Assembly: GCA_913009735.1 (NCBI GenBank)
Contig: CAJVYU010000010.1
Span: forward strand, 1-46,089
Reading direction: 5' to 3'
Length of the DNA stretch: 46,089 nt
Source: an uncultured Fidelibacterota bacterium
Lineage (GTDB): Bacteria > Fidelibacterota > Marinisomatia > Marinisomatales > TCS55
In this document: positions 43,658-46,089 of the stretch, piece after piece
Layout: each line of letters begins with the position of its first letter
Position numbering within the stretch: position 1 is the stretch's first letter
Position numbers and translations under genes: made by a program
Notes under the pieces: model-generated
Database searches by the model: none
What the model saw: the letters and a program-made list of their open reading frames with translations, nothing else
Told to the model about the DNA's origin: nothing

Positions 43658-44418
43658 TCTTTTACCTCTAATGATATTGGACAATGATCAGAACCCATGA
43701 CATCATCATGAATATCCGCATCCAGAACTTGTTCAGTAAATCCTTCATTTACAAAGAAATAATCAATACGCCACCCAACGTTTCTTGACCTAGCCCCAAA
43801 CCGATACGTCCACCATGAATATCGACCAGGCTCCGGATGGTACATCCGAAACGTATCCACCCACCCATTTTCAACATAAGTATCCAGTCGCTCTCGTTCT
43901 ATGGGCATGAACCCGCTGTTCTTGACATTGTCTTTTGGTCGCGCCAGATCAATTTCATGATGGGCCGTATTCCAGTCACCGGTTACAATCACATTATGCC
44001 CCGATTCGACCTGATCATTTATTATGGGCAGCAATTCATCATAAAAATCCAGCTTATACTGAAGACGTTCCTGGTCACGCTGTCCGTTGGGAAAATATAT
44101 ATTATATAAAAGGAAATTAGGATGTTCGGTTAGCAGCACACGGCCTTCTTTGTCATAGCGGTCAATTCCAAGCCCTTCCTGAACATATAGGGGTTCTTCC
44201 TTGGAAAAGGTCGCCACACCACTATATCCACGCCGTTCTCCGGAATGCCAAAAGGTGTGATATCCATGATCTTCCAATAACTCTTTTGGGAGCTGATCGA
44301 TATGGGCTTTTGTTTCCTGAATACATAAAATATCCGGATTGGCTTCTTCCAGCCAATCAAGGAAACCCTTCTTATTTACAGCTCGAACGCCGTTAACATT
44401 CCATGATATCAATTTCAT
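43654..44418 (-). CDS. xth: Exodeoxyribonuclease III (AP endonuclease)
   Basis: This 254-residue protein is an ExoIII-family repair nuclease: KLISWNVNGVRAV, ILCIQETKAH with the metal-binding glutamate, GYSGVATFSK, VTGDWNTAHHEIDLARPK and the final MGSDHCPISLEV with catalytic D-H. It incises abasic sites and degrades 3' ends. Length is standard. Its stop overlaps the amn start, suggesting translational coupling. Confidence 0.96.
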   Translation of the reverse strand: MKLISWNVNGVRAVNKKGFLDWLEEANPDILCIQETKAHIDQLPKELLEDHGYHTFWHSGERRGYSGVATFSKEEPLYVQEGLGIDRYDKEGRVLLTEHPNFLLYNIYFPNGQRDQERLQYKLDFYDELLPIINDQVESGHNVIVTGDWNTAHHEIDLARPKDNVKNSGFMPIERERLDTYVENGWVDTFRMYHPEPGRYSWWTYRFGARSRNVGWRIDYFFVNEGFTEQVLDADIHDDVMGSDHCPISLEVKD

Positions 44419-44631
44419 AAGCGATCAAGATTAAAACAATGTAACTACTATATGCAAAATGATTCATAATATTGAATTGTGTTTGGTTTGGCAATTCTTT
44501 TACTTGATTATGGAACCTGAAAAAGGACAACTTTTTGCTATACTTGATTCTGCTAGTAAAAATACAGAATAATATTTTTGTTCTGACAACTAATTAAATA
44601 TAAATTTGCGCCCTTGAATTTCAGTAAAAAT
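44419..44631. other. Spacer upstream of the tRNA-Glu region
   Basis: This AT-rich stretch between xth and the tRNA-like element should hold the promoters of xth (minus) and of the tRNA (plus). I recognise no gene or strong motif in it. Confidence 0.4.
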
Positions 44632-44713
44632 GGCTCGTTCGTCTAGTGGTTATCCCGACGCGTCGGGAAGGTTTTCATCCTGGCAACAGAAATGAAACTT
44701 GATAGACGAACGA
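44632..44713 (+). repeat. tRNA-Glu-like hairpin with palindrome insertion
   Basis: The first 21 bases (GGCTCGTTCGTCTAGTGGTTA) are identical to the tRNA-Glu that starts 92 bases later. Then a perfect 16-bp palindrome, TCCCGACGCGTCGGGA (44653-44668), replaces the D-stem 3' half. The anticodon region resumes identically for 21 bases (AGGTTTTCATCC... to CAACAG). The 3' half is lost, and the tail TAGACGAACGA (44703-44713) is the exact complement of TCGTTCGTCTA (44635-44645), closing the unit as an 11-bp stem. It cannot work as a normal tRNA. Confidence 0.85.
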
Positions 44714-44723
44714 AAAATAGTTT

Positions 44724-44795
44724 GGCTCGTTCGTCTAGTGGTTAGGACTCCAGGTTTTCATCCTGGCAACAGGAGTTCGATTCTCCTACGGGCTA
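44724..44795 (+). tRNA. tRNA-Glu(TTC)
   Basis: A complete 72-base cloverleaf. The acceptor GGCTCGT pairs with ACGGGCT (with G-U pairs), the D arm is GTCTAGTGGTTAGGAC, the anticodon stem CCAGG/CCTGG holds loop TTTTCAT (anticodon TTC, glutamate) and the T arm is AGGAG-TTCGATT-CTCCT. The discriminator is A. CCA is not encoded (CAA follows). A T-rich run (CCTTTTTTATT) lies about 10 bases downstream and may end transcription. Confidence 0.96.
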
Positions 44796-44992
44796 CAATC
44801 TATGCCTTTTTTATTAATTCCATTCAAGGCAAGGCACCTCTTTCATTATTATAAAGTGTTGCAGTAATCTTTTTTGGATTTGAATTTTCTATAATGTAAT
44901 AAAACCTTCCTTGGTCGAAATATAATCCCATTTAATTCGGTTGTAATTGGTGTAATAAATACGTATAATATGTTGAATTGTTGGTTATATTT

Positions 44993-45945
44993 ATGAAAAC
45001 AGTAATTATACTTTGGGTCTCACTATTTTCTTCTCTATTCGTATATCCAAAGATAATTATTCCTGATACATTATATAGTAATAATTATTTAGATGGAAGT
45101 ATAGCTTATCAATACGAGTTAAATAATTATTTAATTAACTATGGAACTGGTAATGCGGGTGGGGCTGGTGATGGATATAACATATTTCTTTTTAATTGGC
45201 AGTATTCTAGAGGTTTTTACACTTTCTCTTTAGATGAAATACCATATGATTCAACAGGTTTTGATCTCATTTCCGCAACTTTCCAACTATTTCAATATTT
45301 TAGCACTGGTAATAATGAAAATGGTGTTTATCCTATCTGGGACTTTCCAGGTGGAGATACAAATTATTGTTATTTAGACCATATTGATTATGGTAATTCG
45401 TTGGATGTATCAGATTGGACAGCCGGTGATATAAATGATAACCAAACATTATATCCACTTTATGCAACGGTTACTACTAGCCCTGATACGGGGTTCAGAA
45501 ACATTGATGTTACCGAACTGGTATTAGATGACATTAATAATCTCCGTCAAAACTCTCAATTTAGGATTCATTTTCCAATAGGAACTGATTATGATCCATG
45601 GTTGGACGGAGTAGGATTTAGTGGAATACCCTATCCCCTAATGTATAGGCGTCCTAAATTAATGATTGAGTACCAAACTCTCTCTATTTATGATAATTAT
45701 AATCAAAATATCGAGCCAGAGTATTTCAATATTAAAAATGCTTATCCTAATCCTTTTAATTCCAGCATTACAATCGAATATCAAATAAACAAGCCAGATG
45801 AATATCAATTAATAGTATATGATACAAAAGGAAGAATAATAGATATATTAATATCAAATTTTCATTCAAACGGTCTTAAAAAGGTTCAATGGAATGGAAA
45901 AACACAAGCGGGTATTAATGTTCCAAGCGGAATATATTTACTTAA
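44993..45945 (+). CDS. Secreted protein with sorting tail, 3' end cut by adapter
   Basis: The ATG at 44993 opens a signal peptide (MKTVIILWVSLFSSLFVYPK); the upstream TTG at 44978 is less likely. The body is β-rich with a DNRLRE-like stretch (NIDVTELVLDDINNLRQNSQ). The tail has AYPNPFNSSITIEYQ, then YDTKGRIIDI and VPSGIYLLK, the type-IX-like sorting domain. The real sequence stops at 45945; the following residues (DRKSTRLNSSH...) are translated adapter. Only the last few residues of the protein should be missing. No promoter was identified in 44796-44992. Confidence 0.75.
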
Positions 45946-46011
45946 AGATCGGAAGAGCACACGTCTGAACTCCAGTCACATTCCTTTATCTCGTATGCCG
46001 TCTTCTGCTTG
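45946..46011 (+). other. Illumina TruSeq indexed adapter
   Basis: From 45947 the sequence is the TruSeq index adapter: GATCGGAAGAGCACACGTCT and its continuation, the index ATTCCT (45980-45985, index 27 in the standard set) and the P7 end ATGCCGTCTTCTGCTTG. The A at 45946 is the library A-tail or the last genomic base. Confidence 0.99.
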
Positions 46012-46089
46012 AAAAAAAAAAAAAAGACAAAAATAAAAAAAATAAAAAAATAAAAAACAAAAATAATAATATATATCAGAACACATGAA
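46012..46089. other. Poly-A read-through noise, not genomic
   Basis: The run of A followed by A/T-rich low-complexity sequence after the end of the adapter is the usual artefact of reads that pass the end of the library molecule. Confidence 0.9.

Noticed and set aside
44632-44713. A second functional tRNA-Glu gene
   Set aside because: The D stem is replaced by a palindrome and the T arm and 3' acceptor strand are missing, so a cloverleaf cannot form.

Overview
The window is an AT-rich bacterial contig (real genomic DNA about 152-45945) bounded at both ends by Illumina library adapters and read-through noise (1-151 and 45946-46089). Several secreted proteins end in a 'YPNPFN' C-terminal sorting tail. 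With the gene content (αβ-fused 2-oxoacid dehydrogenase E1, mitochondrial-type citrate synthase, short AMP nucleosidase, MsbA-like exporter, outer-membrane-like barrels), this points to a Gram-negative member of the Fibrobacteres-Chlorobi-Bacteroidetes superphylum. Candidatus Marinimicrobia/SAR406 is my best guess, but it is an inference and not proved by the sequence.

Layout. 152-3196: a gene fragment, a bidirectional terminator, a cold-shock protein, tRNA-Val and Lon. 3439-11390 (minus strand): eight almost contiguous genes in transcription order queD-like, queuosine-precursor transporter, folE, lpd, lipB, fused E1, E2, lipA. This is a 2-oxoacid dehydrogenase complex with its own lipoate synthesis and attachment genes, headed by pterin/queuosine genes. 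11766-14750: nth with a metallo-hydrolase and small unknown genes. 14798-14978 and 41024-41199: two nearly identical MITE-like hairpin elements. 15230-24790: lipoprotein, CBS protein, secreted proteins and peptidases (S8, M14), citrate synthase, DUF1015. 24861-37876: an envelope glycopolymer island. 37994-44418: GNAT, solitary GroES-like protein, β-barrel, class B acid phosphatase, HemW, AMP nucleosidase, exonuclease III. 44632-44795: a tRNA-Glu preceded by a tRNA-like hairpin. 44993-45945: a truncated secreted protein.

The glycopolymer island is the most interesting functional region. Its plus-strand arm encodes inositol-phosphate synthase, an NTP-transferase, a TagF-like polymer transferase and a family 2 glycosyltransferase, suggesting synthesis of CDP-inositol and its transfer to a surface glycan. 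The divergent minus-strand arm has another NTP-transferase, two TagF-like transferases and an iron alcohol dehydrogenase of the phosphonate type. Between them lie short C-terminal remnants of PEP mutase and phosphonopyruvate decarboxylase, so a phosphonate head-group pathway appears to have been deleted here. An ABC exporter and a further glycosyltransferase complete the island.

The most unusual nucleic-acid pattern is that both tRNA genes are preceded, 86-92 bases upstream and in the same orientation, by a broken copy of their own 5' part interrupted by a TCCCG...CGGGA palindrome.
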